Shown: positions 41,836-51,703, numbered from the stretch's first letter. The stretch is DNA of 64,000 bases from a bacterium MS4 (GCA_000752215.1 CCFG01000011.1:405183-469182); one strand, 5' to 3'. Translations and numbers: made by a program. The notes: a model not told the origin generated them from the sequence alone.

Positions 41836-42756
41836 TTATAATACTCTTGCAAACTCCATAATGCGCTGCAGACGGTGGTTCACCCCGGACCGGCTGAGCG
41901 GTTCGGAAAGCGTTGCGCCGAGCTCGCGGAGCGACATTTCGGGATACCGGCAGCGCAGCACGGCAAGCTCCCGCAGTTCCTCCGGCAGCGCGGACAAGCC
42001 TCCGGCTGAACGGATGATCTTTTCGATTGCGACAATCTGCGCCGCCGCGGCGGACGCCGTCTTGTCAATATTCGCCGTCTCAAAATTGGTTTTCCGGTTG
42101 ACGTTGTTGCGGACCTCTTTCAGCATTTTGACCTGCATCAGGCTCATGGCGGCCTTTCCGGCGCCCATAAAGGTCAGGAAATCCGCGACATGCTCGCTCC
42201 CCTTGATATAAACGACGTACGAGCCCTTCCGGTTCAGCAGACCCGGCTGCAGATCGAGCTCATAGATTTCGCTGATAAAGGCACCTAAATCCCTGGCAAG
42301 GTTCATAAACGGCACCACGAATTCCAGATGATAATCCTTGCTGGGGTCGGTCACGGTGCCGCAGGAAAGAAAAACGCCCCGCAAAAACGCGCAGGCGCAG
42401 CAATCATTTTCCATATTGGCACGGTTGATCCGAAGATGGATTTCTTTTCCCGTGTGCCCGAAACAGGAAAGCACCTCTTCCCTCTGTCCGCCGCCGGATA
42501 CGGCAACGGTAAAAGCGCTTTTGCGCTCTTTTCGACGCAGCAGAGAGGTGGAAATATCCACGATCACCCCCACGGTTTCCGCGGTAAGCTGCGCGGCCCT
42601 GTGGGCGGCGGCGGTGTTTTCAATCGTCAGGGAAATGGCATTTTGAGAAAAGCTGCGGCCGAATAAAAGCATGCCGTAGCATTCCGCTTTCCGGCAGCAG
42701 GAATTTTGCGGCATCGCCTGACAAAGTTCAGTTTTTGTTTCAGACGCGAATGACAT
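41836..42756 (-). CDS. whiA: DNA-binding protein WhiA
   Basis: The 306-residue protein has the LAGLIDADG-like N-terminal fold (about 1-190, with CCRKAECYGMLLFG and CCACAFLRGVFLSCGTVTDP). A C-terminal helix-turn-helix follows (LRCRYPEMSLRELGATLSEPLSRSGVNHRLQRI). WhiA affects division and chromosome segregation in Firmicutes. The usual upstream neighbours rapZ and murB are present, but the yvcK gene normally between rapZ and whiA is missing. Confidence 0.96.
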   Translation of the reverse strand: MSFASETKTELCQAMPQNSCCRKAECYGMLLFGRSFSQNAISLTIENTAAAHRAAQLTAETVGVIVDISTSLLRRKERKSAFTVAVSGGGQREEVLSCFGHTGKEIHLRINRANMENDCCACAFLRGVFLSCGTVTDPSKDYHLEFVVPFMNLARDLGAFISEIYELDLQPGLLNRKGSYVVYIKGSEHVADFLTFMGAGKAAMSLMQVKMLKEVRNNVNRKTNFETANIDKTASAAAAQIVAIEKIIRSAGGLSALPEELRELAVLRCRYPEMSLRELGATLSEPLSRSGVNHRLQRIMEFARVL

Positions 42757-42777
42757 TTTTGCACGCTCCCGATTCTG

Positions 42778-43638
42778 TTATTGCTTTTGAATATCGCGAT
42801 GGTTGACGCTTGTCCTCCGGTTCTGTTCCAGCAGATGATTGTACAGAAGCTGGGCCAGGGCAACGGAGCGGTGATGTCCGCCGGTACAGCCGATCGCAAT
42901 CACAAGCTGGCTTTTGCCCTCGTTGCAGTAGAGCGGGATCATGTAATCGATCAGATTCAGGAAGCGTTCGATAAAGCCCTGCGTCTGCTCCCATTTCATC
43001 ACATAACTGCGCACCGGCTCGTCAAGTCCGGTCAGGTTGCGCAAATCCTCAACATAGTAGGGGTTGGGCAGGCAGCGCACGTCAAACACCAGATCCGACT
43101 CGGCGGGAATCCCGTACTTGAATCCAAAGGAAACGCAGTGAATCATCAGTGCGTCGGAGGAATCGCCCAGAAACAGGCTGGAAATGCGCTCCTTCAATTG
43201 CGCGGGCGAAAGATACGAGGTATCGATGATATAATCCGCGCATTCGCGGACCGGCTTTAAAACATCCCGTTCCAGCTTTACGGCCTGTTCCAGCGAGCCG
43301 AGGCAGTTTTCCACCAGCGGATGCTTGCGGCGGGTTTCCTTAAAGCGGTTCATCAGCACAGAATCGTTCGCGTCCAGAAACAGGATTTTATATTCCTTAT
43401 TTTCGCTTTTCATCTGGTCCAGCGTTTCAAACAGGCTGGAAAACATGTCCCCTCCGCGGATATCGGTGACGACCGCCACCCGGGAGAGAGTGCCTTTCGC
43501 CTGTTTGGACATTTCGTAGAAAGCGATGATCAGCTTGGGAGGGATATTATCCACACAATAAAAGCCGATATCCTCTAACGCGTCAATGGCGCGGGATTTC
43601 CCCGCGCCTGAAAGGCCCGTAATAATTAGAAACTCCAT
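42778..43638 (-). CDS. rapZ: RapZ/YvcJ nucleotide-binding protein
   Basis: The 286-residue protein has a P-loop (GLSGAGKSRAID) at the N-terminus, VTDIRGGDMF, and the conserved C-terminal GCTGGHHRSVALAQLLYNHL. RapZ regulates glmS RNA turnover in enterobacteria; YvcJ in Bacillus binds GTP and affects competence. It is placed nine bases after murB and 21 before whiA in one operon. Confidence 0.95.
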   Translation of the reverse strand: MEFLIITGLSGAGKSRAIDALEDIGFYCVDNIPPKLIIAFYEMSKQAKGTLSRVAVVTDIRGGDMFSSLFETLDQMKSENKEYKILFLDANDSVLMNRFKETRRKHPLVENCLGSLEQAVKLERDVLKPVRECADYIIDTSYLSPAQLKERISSLFLGDSSDALMIHCVSFGFKYGIPAESDLVFDVRCLPNPYYVEDLRNLTGLDEPVRSYVMKWEQTQGFIERFLNLIDYMIPLYCNEGKSQLVIAIGCTGGHHRSVALAQLLYNHLLEQNRRTSVNHRDIQKQ

Positions 43639-43647
43639 AATTCCTCC

Positions 43648-44559
43648 CTAACTGCCAATGGTTTTCACTTCGCATTCCAAAGATACCTTCGTCTGCTGAT
43701 AAACCGTATTCTGAATGATTTTAATCAGCTCCGTCACATCCCGGCAGGTTGCTGTGCCGGTATTGACAATAAAGCCCGCGTGCTTGGGGCTGACCATCGC
43801 TCCCCCCACCGTTCTGCCCTTGAGGCCGCAGGACTCGATCAGGGTGCCGGCAAAGTGGCCCTCCGGCCGTTTAAACACGCTTCCCGCACTCGGCAGCTCC
43901 AACGGCTGCTTTGATTTTCTGCGGCTGTAAAGGTCATCCATTTCCGCCGAAATTTCGTCCTGATCCCCCGGCTTCAGATCGAGCCTGAGCTCCAGAATGG
44001 TGTATCCGTTGTCGGTATAGGCGCTGCGGCGGTAACCCAGCTGCAGCGCTTCGCCGGACAGCGTGCCGATTTTCCCTTCCTTTGTAACATGCGTACAGGA
44101 AAGAAGTACGCTCTTCATTTCCTTATTGTAGGCGCCCGCGTTCATAAACGCGGCTCCGCCCGCCGCTCCGGGAATTCCCCACGCGAACTCAAGGCCGGTC
44201 AGCGAATGCTCTCTGGCAAAAACGCAGACACCCGCCAGGGACGCGCCCGCGCCGCAGGAAACCGTACCGTCCGGGTTCTGCCTGATTTCACGGAACTCGC
44301 CGTCCAGCGCGACAACCGCGCCCCGTATCCCGCCGTCGCTCACAAGCATGTTGGAGCCGTTTCCGATCGGCATCAGCGGCACTTCCAGTTCAGCCGCTGC
44401 GCGGTACAGTTTCTGGATTTCCGCACGCGAGGACACGGTAATAAACAAATCCGCCGGTCCTCCGATTTTAAAGGTGGTGTGCCGGCTCATCGGTTCCTTG
44501 CGGATGACTTTACAGCCCAGGTCTTCCGCCGTCAGGGCAAGCTGTTCTAAATGATTCAT
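43648..44559 (-). CDS. murB: UDP-N-acetylenolpyruvoylglucosamine reductase MurB
   Basis: MurB reduces UDP-GlcNAc-enolpyruvate to UDP-MurNAc with NADPH and FAD. The 303-residue protein shows HTTFKIGGPADLF, GNGSNMLVSDGG, AWGIPGAAGGAAFMNAGAYN (FAD site) and PSAGSVFKRPEGHFAG with the catalytic serine. It is type II by length and the missing extra loop. The end (residues 275-303) holds the terminal catalytic glutamate region. Confidence 0.96.
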   Translation of the reverse strand: MNHLEQLALTAEDLGCKVIRKEPMSRHTTFKIGGPADLFITVSSRAEIQKLYRAAAELEVPLMPIGNGSNMLVSDGGIRGAVVALDGEFREIRQNPDGTVSCGAGASLAGVCVFAREHSLTGLEFAWGIPGAAGGAAFMNAGAYNKEMKSVLLSCTHVTKEGKIGTLSGEALQLGYRRSAYTDNGYTILELRLDLKPGDQDEISAEMDDLYSRRKSKQPLELPSAGSVFKRPEGHFAGTLIESCGLKGRTVGGAMVSPKHAGFIVNTGTATCRDVTELIKIIQNTVYQQTKVSLECEVKTIGS

Positions 44560-44600
44560 CGTTTCCTCCGGCTATTCCGACAGTGTCAATCGGAATCATT

Positions 44601-45341
44601 TTACTGTAATAAAGGATCGCTAAAAACATTCGTATATTCTCTGAGGTATGCCTGAAAACGTTCCACGCTGGAATTCACCACAAGCTCCTCTGGAAAATCC
44701 ACTTCCTTCAACAGCGCCAGCGACCGGTCAAAACAGCCCACCAGGCTGGAAAAATGGGAATCCGTGTTGACAATGACCGGCACATCGCGCTTTTTACAGA
44801 TTTCCATGATTTTTTTGCAGTTGGGGATGGACGACTCCCTTCCGGTAAAGCTGCTTTCGTTCAGCTCCACCAGCTTTCCCCGACGCCCGAATTCCGGGAT
44901 CACCGACTCGTAGTCGTACCGGTATTTCTGCGTACCGCTGTGCCCGATTACATGAATATGCGGATTTTTCGCAATATTCATCCATGCGTTTGTAACTTCC
45001 TCGACAGTCGGCCTTTCCTTCGGAATCGCTTCCGCGTGGATGGAGGCAACCACCCAGTCCATCGTAGAGATGCTGTCCTTTTCAAGGTCGATATTGCCGT
45101 CAAAATCAATGATATTGGTCTCCTGCCCGCGCAGGACAAGCACCCCTTCCAGAAGATGAGGAACGATCCGTAAATTGTGGAAGTACCAGCGGCCCGGCGC
45201 GCCCGGCATGGTGATGCCGTGGTCGGTAATGGCGATGGCATAGAGCTTCTTTAAAAACGCTGCGTGTACCATTTCCTGTAAGGTGCTGTAGGCGTGTGTG
45301 GACGCGATTGTATGCGTATGCGTATCTGCGATGATATTCAT
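44601..45341 (-). CDS. PHP-domain phosphatase/hydrolase (YcdX-like)
   Basis: The 246-residue protein opens with MNIIADTHTHTIASTHAYST, the first metal-binding motif of PHP hydrolases. AITDHGITMPG, GQETNIID, HVIGHSG and NTDSHF complete the trinuclear site. Substrates of stand-alone PHP phosphatases include histidinol phosphate and nucleotide phosphates; the one here is unknown. It lies between hprK and murB in one transcription unit. Confidence 0.9.
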   Translation of the reverse strand: MNIIADTHTHTIASTHAYSTLQEMVHAAFLKKLYAIAITDHGITMPGAPGRWYFHNLRIVPHLLEGVLVLRGQETNIIDFDGNIDLEKDSISTMDWVVASIHAEAIPKERPTVEEVTNAWMNIAKNPHIHVIGHSGTQKYRYDYESVIPEFGRRGKLVELNESSFTGRESSIPNCKKIMEICKKRDVPVIVNTDSHFSSLVGCFDRSLALLKEVDFPEELVVNSSVERFQAYLREYTNVFSDPLLQ

Positions 45342-45374
45342 GTTTACTCCCAGCTTCTATTCCCTTATTCCATA

Positions 45375-46340
45375 TTAGAAATCCAGATCCAGTTTTTTTT
45401 CTGATTCCTGCAGCACGGAAATATCCATGCCGAGGTTCTGCATCAGCTCCTGCGCCGCGTTGTAGCCCATCTTTTTCTGACGGTTGTTCATAGCGGCCAC
45501 CTCGATGATGATCGCAAGGTTTCTGCCCGGTTTTACCGGAATGGTCAGCACAGGCACCTTGATACCGAGAATTTCCGTGTATTCGCTGTCGATGCCCATG
45601 CGGTCGTAAACCTTGTTATTGTCCCAGATTTCCATGTTGATTACCATGTCGATCTTTTCCGTCAGCTTGACGGCGCCCATGCCGAAAATGCGGCGGGCGT
45701 TAATAATGCCTATGCCGCGAAGCTCAATAAAATGCCGAATGTTATCCGGGGCCTGTCCGACCAGCGATTTAGCGGACACCTTGCGTATTTCCACCGCGTC
45801 GTCCGCTATCAGGCGGTGACCGCGCTTAACCAGCTCAATGGCTGTTTCGCTTTTGCCGACGCCGCTGTCGCCGACCAGAAGGATTCCTTCGCCGTAAACC
45901 TCGATCAGCACCCCATGGCGCGTAATCCGCGGGGCAAGCTCCACGTTCATGAAGGAAACAAGGGAAGCCACCAGGCTGGAGGTTGTCTCCGGCGTTGTTA
46001 AAAGCGGTATTTCATGGGCTTTGACTGCTTCCAGCAGTTCGGACATCGGCTCTATGCTGCGCGCAATAATCGCGGCGGGAGGCTTTTGGGAAAAAATCTC
46101 GTTCAGAACCGTGCTGCGTTTATCGGAGGAAATCGACCTCAGAAAGGAGGCCTCCGCGTTGCCGAAAATAATGATGCGCCTTGTATCGTAATAATCATAG
46201 AACCCGTTCAGCTCCAGTCCCGGCCGGTTGACATCCGTGGAAGAAATCAGAATATCTTCAGGGTCTCCGGGCATATAAATCGTATCCAGCGACAGCTCGC
46301 CGATCACCTTGGACAGAGGCACCGTAAAATTGCTAGTCAA
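45375..46340 (-). CDS. hprK: HPr kinase/phosphorylase HprK
   Basis: HprK phosphorylates HPr at Ser46, setting carbon catabolite repression. The 321-residue protein has the normal length. The N-terminal domain runs to about residue 130. The kinase domain has ILLVGDSGVGKSETAIELVKRGHRLIADD (P-loop) and the K3 region ELRGIGIINARRIFGMGAV. The start is a TTG preceded by AGGTG. It heads the run hprK, PHP, murB, rapZ, whiA, dnaE. Confidence 0.95.
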   Translation of the reverse strand: MTSNFTVPLSKVIGELSLDTIYMPGDPEDILISSTDVNRPGLELNGFYDYYDTRRIIIFGNAEASFLRSISSDKRSTVLNEIFSQKPPAAIIARSIEPMSELLEAVKAHEIPLLTTPETTSSLVASLVSFMNVELAPRITRHGVLIEVYGEGILLVGDSGVGKSETAIELVKRGHRLIADDAVEIRKVSAKSLVGQAPDNIRHFIELRGIGIINARRIFGMGAVKLTEKIDMVINMEIWDNNKVYDRMGIDSEYTEILGIKVPVLTIPVKPGRNLAIIIEVAAMNNRQKKMGYNAAQELMQNLGMDISVLQESEKKLDLDF

Positions 46341-46454
46341 AAAAACACCTGCTTCCCTCTTTTTATAATATATAGAATATTGTGATATATTTATTATATC
46401 TCAACCGGCGAAAAGTTTAAAGCCAATAATTAAATAATATCGCACACTTTCAGA

Positions 46455-46498
46455 AAGACACCCCCACCCGCAGTTGCCTGCAGCCGGAGGTGTTTGCT
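46455..46498 (-). terminator. Terminator downstream of cdaR
   Basis: A GC-rich stem pairs ACACC..CC.GCAG with CTGC..GG..GGTGT around TTGC. On the minus strand a T-rich tract follows. It ends the cdaA-cdaR transcript in the 218-base gap before hprK. Confidence 0.6.
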
Positions 46499-46558
46499 AT
46501 CCGTTTTCACGGCGTCATTCATTTCATTGCCAGGGTAAATAAAGCAGTTTTTCACGGG

Positions 46559-47836
46559 CTATCCGCTTTTGGAGGTGACGCTGATATTTGCCATATAGCT
46601 TCCGTACACCCAGGTGCTTACGGAATTCCCCACGCTGATGGTGACCGGCATTTCCGTGTGTCCGGTGAAATTTTCCTTGCCGGACATATCGATCTGAGCG
46701 GAAAGGCTGTTTTCCGTCAGTTTGGAAATCTCAGCCTCCGGCCCGACCACCGTAACCGTCAGGGTCTTGGTATAAACGGTGGCAGACTTGTCGGCCGCGA
46801 GATTTTTAACGGTGAAATTATTGACCACCATTTGCCGCGTGGACATGGAACTCAAATCCAGCGTAACCTTGGCAACCGGAACATTGCTCAGATTTTTGCA
46901 GGTCGCCGGAAGGGTGACGTTCACGTCAAAGGAATTTCTCGTCGGGCTGATACCCGAAAAATCCAGCGGAGTAAGACTGATTTCCGTCAGGTTGGCCAGC
47001 ACATCCTGCGGGCCCGCCACCTCGATGGTTTGAGGGTCAATTTTGATCTGGCCGGAGGCAAACGACAGGCCCAGAGGCTTGTTGGTAAAGCTCACGTTGA
47101 GAGGCAGGACCTGCCTTGCAAGGACGGGGATGGTGACATCCACCTTCTGCTCGCTCATTTTCAGCTTGTTGCTCGTAATTTTATTACCGTTTGCATCGTA
47201 CATGACCAAATCGGTCGTAAAGCTCTTGGATTCTCTCAGCGTGTCGCTGATCTCGTACTGTACGGACACCCTGTTGATCTGTGAGACTTCCTTTTCAGGG
47301 CCAGAAACCGTGACCGTGTCACTGCTGAAGGTGGGTGAGCTGACAAAGAAAGCGGGATCGGACTGATAACCCGACTTGTATTTGATGTCATTCTGGATGG
47401 TAAAAGTCTTTTCCGCATACCGGTCCACCGTGATGATCGCCTGGCTGGGGGAAATGGAAACCCAATCGTAATCGGAAAGGGTTCCTTTTTTCTGGACCGA
47501 CAAATTAAACGTGTAGCTTCCGGGACTGGTAATGGTGGAAGCCAGCGGAGCCACAACCTGCATATCGGAAGCCTTGATCTGATTGACAATCAGGCTGTTG
47601 CCTTTAATGGATACGGTCGCGGTCTGATCGACCGGACTGAAAACCTTTAACCCGTCCTCCTGCGCTGCATCCGACAGATTGATAACAACCGGCACCTCGG
47701 TGATCTGCCTTGGAAACTCCTCGGTGTTTCCGGTAGCCATAAAAATCCACAGGACGATGGAGAAAAGGACGGAAAACAGCATTACAAATTTATCGTCATA
47801 AAATAAACGTCCTATGTTAAATTTTCTATTCTTCAT
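46559..47836 (-). CDS. cdaR: YbbR-domain regulator CdaR
   Basis: The 425-residue protein has an N-terminal membrane anchor (residues about 15-32, FVMLFSVLFSIVLWIFMATGN). It then carries four YbbR repeats, each starting like VPVVINLSD, FTIQNDIKYKSG, LPLNVSFTNKPLG and MVVNNFTVKNL. CdaR modulates the diadenylate cyclase CdaA from outside the membrane. It overlaps cdaA by four bases. The third usual partner, glmM, is not adjacent. Confidence 0.93.
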   Translation of the reverse strand: MKNRKFNIGRLFYDDKFVMLFSVLFSIVLWIFMATGNTEEFPRQITEVPVVINLSDAAQEDGLKVFSPVDQTATVSIKGNSLIVNQIKASDMQVVAPLASTITSPGSYTFNLSVQKKGTLSDYDWVSISPSQAIITVDRYAEKTFTIQNDIKYKSGYQSDPAFFVSSPTFSSDTVTVSGPEKEVSQINRVSVQYEISDTLRESKSFTTDLVMYDANGNKITSNKLKMSEQKVDVTIPVLARQVLPLNVSFTNKPLGLSFASGQIKIDPQTIEVAGPQDVLANLTEISLTPLDFSGISPTRNSFDVNVTLPATCKNLSNVPVAKVTLDLSSMSTRQMVVNNFTVKNLAADKSATVYTKTLTVTVVGPEAEISKLTENSLSAQIDMSGKENFTGHTEMPVTISVGNSVSTWVYGSYMANISVTSKSG

Positions 47837-48717
47837 TTCTTTTTTGCCCTCCTGATCGAAGGGATGATGCTCTGGCGCTTTTCGCCGGGTTCGGCCTCAC
47901 TGGTCAGAATCAGGCTTTCCAGCTCGCTTTTCAGCGTTTCCCTGGTATAGTTGCGCGTAAGCACGCCGTTTACGGCAACGGAAATCTGCCCCGTCTCTTC
48001 GGACACCACAACCACAACGGCATCGGAGTTCTCACTCATGCCGATCGCGGCGCGGTGGCGGGTACCGAGTTCAATGCTGACGCTGTCGTTCTTTGTCAGC
48101 GGCAGAATACAGCCCGCGGCATAGACCATACCGCTGCGCATAATCATGGCACCGTCGTGGAGCGGAGCCTTGTTGAAGAAAATATTGCAGATAATGGGCG
48201 AGGAGGGAATAGCATTCACCACCGTGCCCGTATCAATAATATCGCCCAGCTTTGTCTGCATTTCAAAAACAATCAGAGCGCCCGTTTTCTGTTTCTGCAG
48301 AACCGCCGCGGCATCCACAACGGCATTTACGCCCCTGCGGTTTTGCTGCTTCATCGTTTCAAGGTCATCGTTTGAAATCCCGAACAGCCAGTGCTTATTC
48401 CCCATACCGCTGCGGCCGATCTGTTCCAGCGCACGCCGGATTTCCGGCTGAAAGACCACCATAACGGCCACAACGCTGAATTGAAAAAAATAGGTCAGCA
48501 GGTTTTTCATCATATAAAGCTTCAGGGCATAGGACACACCCCACACCGCCAGAAGCACAATAATTCCTTTAATCAGCTGTTCCGCTCTTGTTTCACGAAC
48601 CAGTTTTATTCCACTGTAAATGATAAAGGAAACCAGAATGACGTCCAACGCATCGGAAACACGAAACAGTTTCACAATACCGATAAACGAATTCCATATG
48701 GTTACAACGACATCCAT
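47833..48717 (-). CDS. cdaA: Diadenylate cyclase CdaA
   Basis: CdaA makes cyclic-di-AMP from two ATP, a signal for potassium, wall and osmotic balance. The 294-residue protein has three N-terminal helices (about residues 10-85). The DAC domain follows with the catalytic APLHDGAMIMR (DGA motif) and ELGTRHRAAIGMSE (RHR motif). It is the first gene of a unit with cdaR. Confidence 0.96.
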   Translation of the reverse strand: MDVVVTIWNSFIGIVKLFRVSDALDVILVSFIIYSGIKLVRETRAEQLIKGIIVLLAVWGVSYALKLYMMKNLLTYFFQFSVVAVMVVFQPEIRRALEQIGRSGMGNKHWLFGISNDDLETMKQQNRRGVNAVVDAAAVLQKQKTGALIVFEMQTKLGDIIDTGTVVNAIPSSPIICNIFFNKAPLHDGAMIMRSGMVYAAGCILPLTKNDSVSIELGTRHRAAIGMSENSDAVVVVVSEETGQISVAVNGVLTRNYTRETLKSELESLILTSEAEPGEKRQSIIPSIRRAKKK

Positions 48718-48802
48718 AACTTACTTCCTTCCGTCAGAATAAAACACATCCCTTATAATTTTAACATATATAATTTGATATGCAATCCTTTTATCTTTAT
48801 TT

Positions 48803-49939
48803 TCAGATTATTTTCATCAGAGTCGCAACAAAATTGTTAATTTCGCCCAAATTGCTGAAAGCGGACGGGCAGACCCGCACGGTGCCCTGTGTCAGGGTAC
48901 CCATAAAATCATGCGCCGCAGGCGCACAGTGCAGTCCCGCACGCACCGCAAAACCGCGGGCGTTCAGCTTCTGCGCGACAGTCTCGCTGGGAACGTCGCC
49001 CACATTGAACGAAAGTACCGGCGCGAAATACGGTGCGTCCGGCTCCGCTGTGTAAAGCTTCACATTTTTTATTTCCGACAGTTTTTTATACAGATGCCGG
49101 ATCAGCGACATCTCATGCTGATAGATCGTGTGGACCCCGCGGCTTTGCACGAACTCGATTCCCGCCCGCAGCCCGGAGATGCCCGGCATGTTTTGAGTGC
49201 CGCTTTCCATGTGGTCCGGCATGCTGGAAGGCTGTTCGAGCAAAAGGGAGTTGGTCCCGGTTCCGCCTTCAATAATCGTAGGAAGCTCCGCGCCGTTCGG
49301 CGTAATCAGCATACCGGTCCCCATCGGACCGTAAAGGCCCTTATGGCCCGCAATACAGAGATAGTCGAAACCGCCGTCCGCCATATCGATCGGCAGAACG
49401 CCCGCCGACTGTGCGCAGTCCACCGCAATCGGGATGCCGTAAATATGGCCCAGGGCGGCAATGCGCTCGACGGGCAGCCGGATTCCCCAAACATTGGAGG
49501 CGTGTGTACAAACAATCAGCTTTGTGTTTTCCTTGAGCGCACTGCGGAAAGCGTCTACCGTGGCGTCGTTATCGCCCGGAAAAACACGCGCTCTGGTAAC
49601 GGTCACTCCGGACTCCATCAGTTTTTGCAGGGGCCGCATGACGGCGTTGTGCTCAAGGCAGGAAACTACCACGTGGTCGCCTGGCCTGAGCAGTCCTTTT
49701 ATCACATAATTCAGCGCATGCGTACAATTCAGAGTAAATACAACGCATTCCGGCCCCGGAGCATGAAAAAAATCGGCCGCTGCCTTACGGCAGCGGTAAA
49801 CCTCCTCTGCCGCTGCAAGCGACATACTGTGGCCGGCGCGTCCGGGGTTGGCCCCATAATTTCTCAAAGCAACATTTACCGCACTTAGAACGGAATTCGG
49901 CTTTGGATACGTAGTCGCGGCATTGTCAAGATAAATCAT
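48803..49939 (-). CDS. Cysteine desulfurase-like class V aminotransferase
   Basis: The 378-residue PLP enzyme shows YLDNAATTYPKP at the N-terminus and THASNVWG. The PLP lysine lies in CIAGHKGLYGP (about Lys207). GLHCAPAAH carries a cysteine in the SufS/CsdA-type catalytic loop. The neighbouring DUF3343 gene, which overlaps its start by four bases, links it to sulfur or selenium transfer rather than to a general Fe-S operon. No sufBCD genes are nearby. Confidence 0.9.
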   Translation of the reverse strand: MIYLDNAATTYPKPNSVLSAVNVALRNYGANPGRAGHSMSLAAAEEVYRCRKAAADFFHAPGPECVVFTLNCTHALNYVIKGLLRPGDHVVVSCLEHNAVMRPLQKLMESGVTVTRARVFPGDNDATVDAFRSALKENTKLIVCTHASNVWGIRLPVERIAALGHIYGIPIAVDCAQSAGVLPIDMADGGFDYLCIAGHKGLYGPMGTGMLITPNGAELPTIIEGGTGTNSLLLEQPSSMPDHMESGTQNMPGISGLRAGIEFVQSRGVHTIYQHEMSLIRHLYKKLSEIKNVKLYTAEPDAPYFAPVLSFNVGDVPSETVAQKLNARGFAVRAGLHCAPAAHDFMGTLTQGTVRVCPSAFSNLGEINNFVATLMKII

Positions 49940-50163
49940 AAGGATCCGTCTCTTTCCGCTCGTCCAAGTATTTTAATGCCGGCACCGACTAAAATACTTT
50001 CCGCCTCATCCGTCCTGTCGGGAACATATATACTGTAACCGCAGCCGGCACGGTTGCCGCTCGGTGTTCTTTCAACATAAGCTTTAATACCGTAGCTGAA
50101 CAGGATGTCGCGGCTCTTCATGGCATACGTGATTGAACTAATCAGAATCATCGGTTTGCTCAT
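49936..50163 (-). CDS. DUF3343 protein (putative Se/S carrier-like)
   Basis: The 75-residue protein reads MSKPMILISSITYAMKSRDI and later RAGCGYSIYV, the pattern of DUF3343 with its single conserved cysteine. Members are usually found next to class V aminotransferases and are thought to accept sulfur or selenium. AGAGAGGTG precedes the ATG, and the stop overlaps the next start (ATGA). Confidence 0.85.
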   Translation of the reverse strand: MSKPMILISSITYAMKSRDILFSYGIKAYVERTPSGNRAGCGYSIYVPDRTDEAESILVGAGIKILGRAERDGSL

Positions 50164-50223
50164 GATAATCACCTCTCTGTTTTTACTACAGAGTATGCCG
50201 AAAACATGCCTTTTGACTATCGG

Positions 50224-50694
50224 TTATGATTCAATAAGACATACCGCGTGAGCGGCGATTCCCTCGCCCGCACCCGTAAAACCAAGATGCTCCTCGGTGG
50301 TGGCCTTCACGCTGATTTGATCCAAGCCAACCCCGCAGGCCGCCGCCAGCCTTTCCCTCATGGCCGCGATATAGGGTTTTAATTTCGGCGCCTGCGCAAT
50401 GACCGTGGCGTCAATATTTGCAATACGATAATTTTTTTGAGTGAGAAGCGTGCAAACCCTCGTAAGCAGCATAAGGCTGTCCGCGTTTTTGAAAGCGGGG
50501 TCCGTGTCCGGAAAATGCGTCCCGATATCGCCGAGAGCGGCGGCCCCCAATAGCGAATCGGCGACGGCGTGGGCAAGCACGTCCGCGTCGGAGTGGCCCA
50601 GAAGGCCCTTGTCATAAGGGATTTCGACACCGCCTAAAATCAGCTTTCTGCCTTCCGTCAGCCGGTGCACGTCGTAACCGTGGCCGATCCTCAT
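50224..50694 (-). CDS. ispF: 2-C-methyl-D-erythritol 2,4-cyclodiphosphate synthase IspF
   Basis: IspF makes the cyclic diphosphate of the non-mevalonate isoprenoid route. The 156-residue protein starts [20 protein letters not shown], with the zinc-binding Asp and His. It contains [26 protein letters not shown] and [27 protein letters not shown] precedes the ATG, which overlaps the ispD stop by four bases. Confidence 0.97.
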   Translation of the reverse strand: MRIGHGYDVHRLTEGRKLILGGVEIPYDKGLLGHSDADVLAHAVADSLLGAAALGDIGTHFPDTDPAFKNADSLMLLTRVCTLLTQKNYRIANIDATVIAQAPKLKPYIAAMRERLAAACGVGLDQISVKATTEEHLGFTGAGEGIAAHAVCLIES

Positions 50695-51398
50695 AGCGGT
50701 ACCTCCCTGCCTTTTAAAATGGCCTGCGCAATTTCCACATCTTCCATCGTGGTCAGCTTGATATTCGTATATGTTCCCATGCATAAATGCACCTTAACCC
50801 CTATATGTTCAACCAACTGGCAGTCGTCCGTATAATCTGCCCCGTCCACCTGGGCCTGTTGCATCGCCCGCTGGTAAAGCCCCCGTTCAAACACCTGCGG
50901 GGTCTGGACCGCCCACATGGTGGAACGCTCCGGGGTGGAAACCACGTAATTATTTTTCCCGATTATTTTAATCGTATCCTTGACGGGAACCGCAAGCGCG
51001 GACGCGCCGCACTCATAGGCGTCTTCCACCGACGCGTTGATTTCTTCGGGAGTAATCAGCGCTCTTGCCCCGTCGTGAACGGCAAAATAGGCGGCATTTT
51101 CCGGCACCGCGGAAATCCCCGCCGCAACGGACTGCTGCCGGGTAGCGCCCCCTTCGACGATCGCGGTTACTTTTTTGATTTTATATTTCTGAATCTCGTT
51201 TCCGACTTGGGCAATATCTTCTTCGCGGCAGACCACAACGATACTCTGGATTAATTCCGCGCTGCTAAAGGCGGTAAGCGTACGCACAATGGCGGGCATC
51301 CCGCAAAGGGGAACAAACTGCTTTGAAAAACCGAGCGCCATGCGGGTGGAGCTTCCGGCGGCAACGATAACGGCACAGCAGTGAGGCTTTTTTCCCAT
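50691..51398 (-). CDS. ispD: 2-C-methyl-D-erythritol 4-phosphate cytidylyltransferase IspD
   Basis: The 235-residue enzyme attaches CMP to methylerythritol phosphate. Motifs are [19 protein letters not shown] (CTP loop), [23 protein letters not shown] and [16 protein letters not shown]. It is translationally coupled to ispF, the usual pair. The DXP route is thus present in this organism. Confidence 0.96.
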   Translation of the reverse strand: MGKKPHCCAVIVAAGSSTRMALGFSKQFVPLCGMPAIVRTLTAFSSAELIQSIVVVCREEDIAQVGNEIQKYKIKKVTAIVEGGATRQQSVAAGISAVPENAAYFAVHDGARALITPEEINASVEDAYECGASALAVPVKDTIKIIGKNNYVVSTPERSTMWAVQTPQVFERGLYQRAMQQAQVDGADYTDDCQLVEHIGVKVHLCMGTYTNIKLTTMEDVEIAQAILKGREVPL

Positions 51399-51537
51399 CC
51401 ATTCGTCCCTTCCTTTTTGATCGGATTTTGATCGAATGGTTATTATTATAATATTTTATCCGCCGCGGCGCAATTACAATCCTGTCACTAATTGAAAATT
51501 AAAACTGTGTTAACAATTATAGAGGCGGCCCCACCCA

Positions 51538-51635
51538 CAGCAATTCCATTTCAGTTTGCAGGACAAAACACGTTCCTCCCCCGCCTTTGTCGGGGGAGGA
51601 ACGCAACCTTGTTACAGAATGAACTGGAAATGCTG
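51538..51635. repeat. Dispersed hairpin repeat, copy B
   Basis: The 98-bp copy has the same ends (CAGCAATTCCATTTCAGTT and AACTGGAAATGCTG) and the apex CGTTCCTCCCCCGCC/CGGGGGAGGAACG around a TTTG-type loop. It fills most of the 305-base gap between ispD and the thioesterase and contains no gene. Confidence 0.82.
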
Positions 51636-51703
51636 TATTGAGTTTTTTCCAAGGATCGTATATGATTAAGTGTATGAATTCATTGATAAGGACTGGTGAT
51701 ATT

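Noticed and set aside
46490..47284. 264-codon plus-strand frame opposite cdaR
   Set aside because: Shadow of cdaR with no recognisable domain or start signals.
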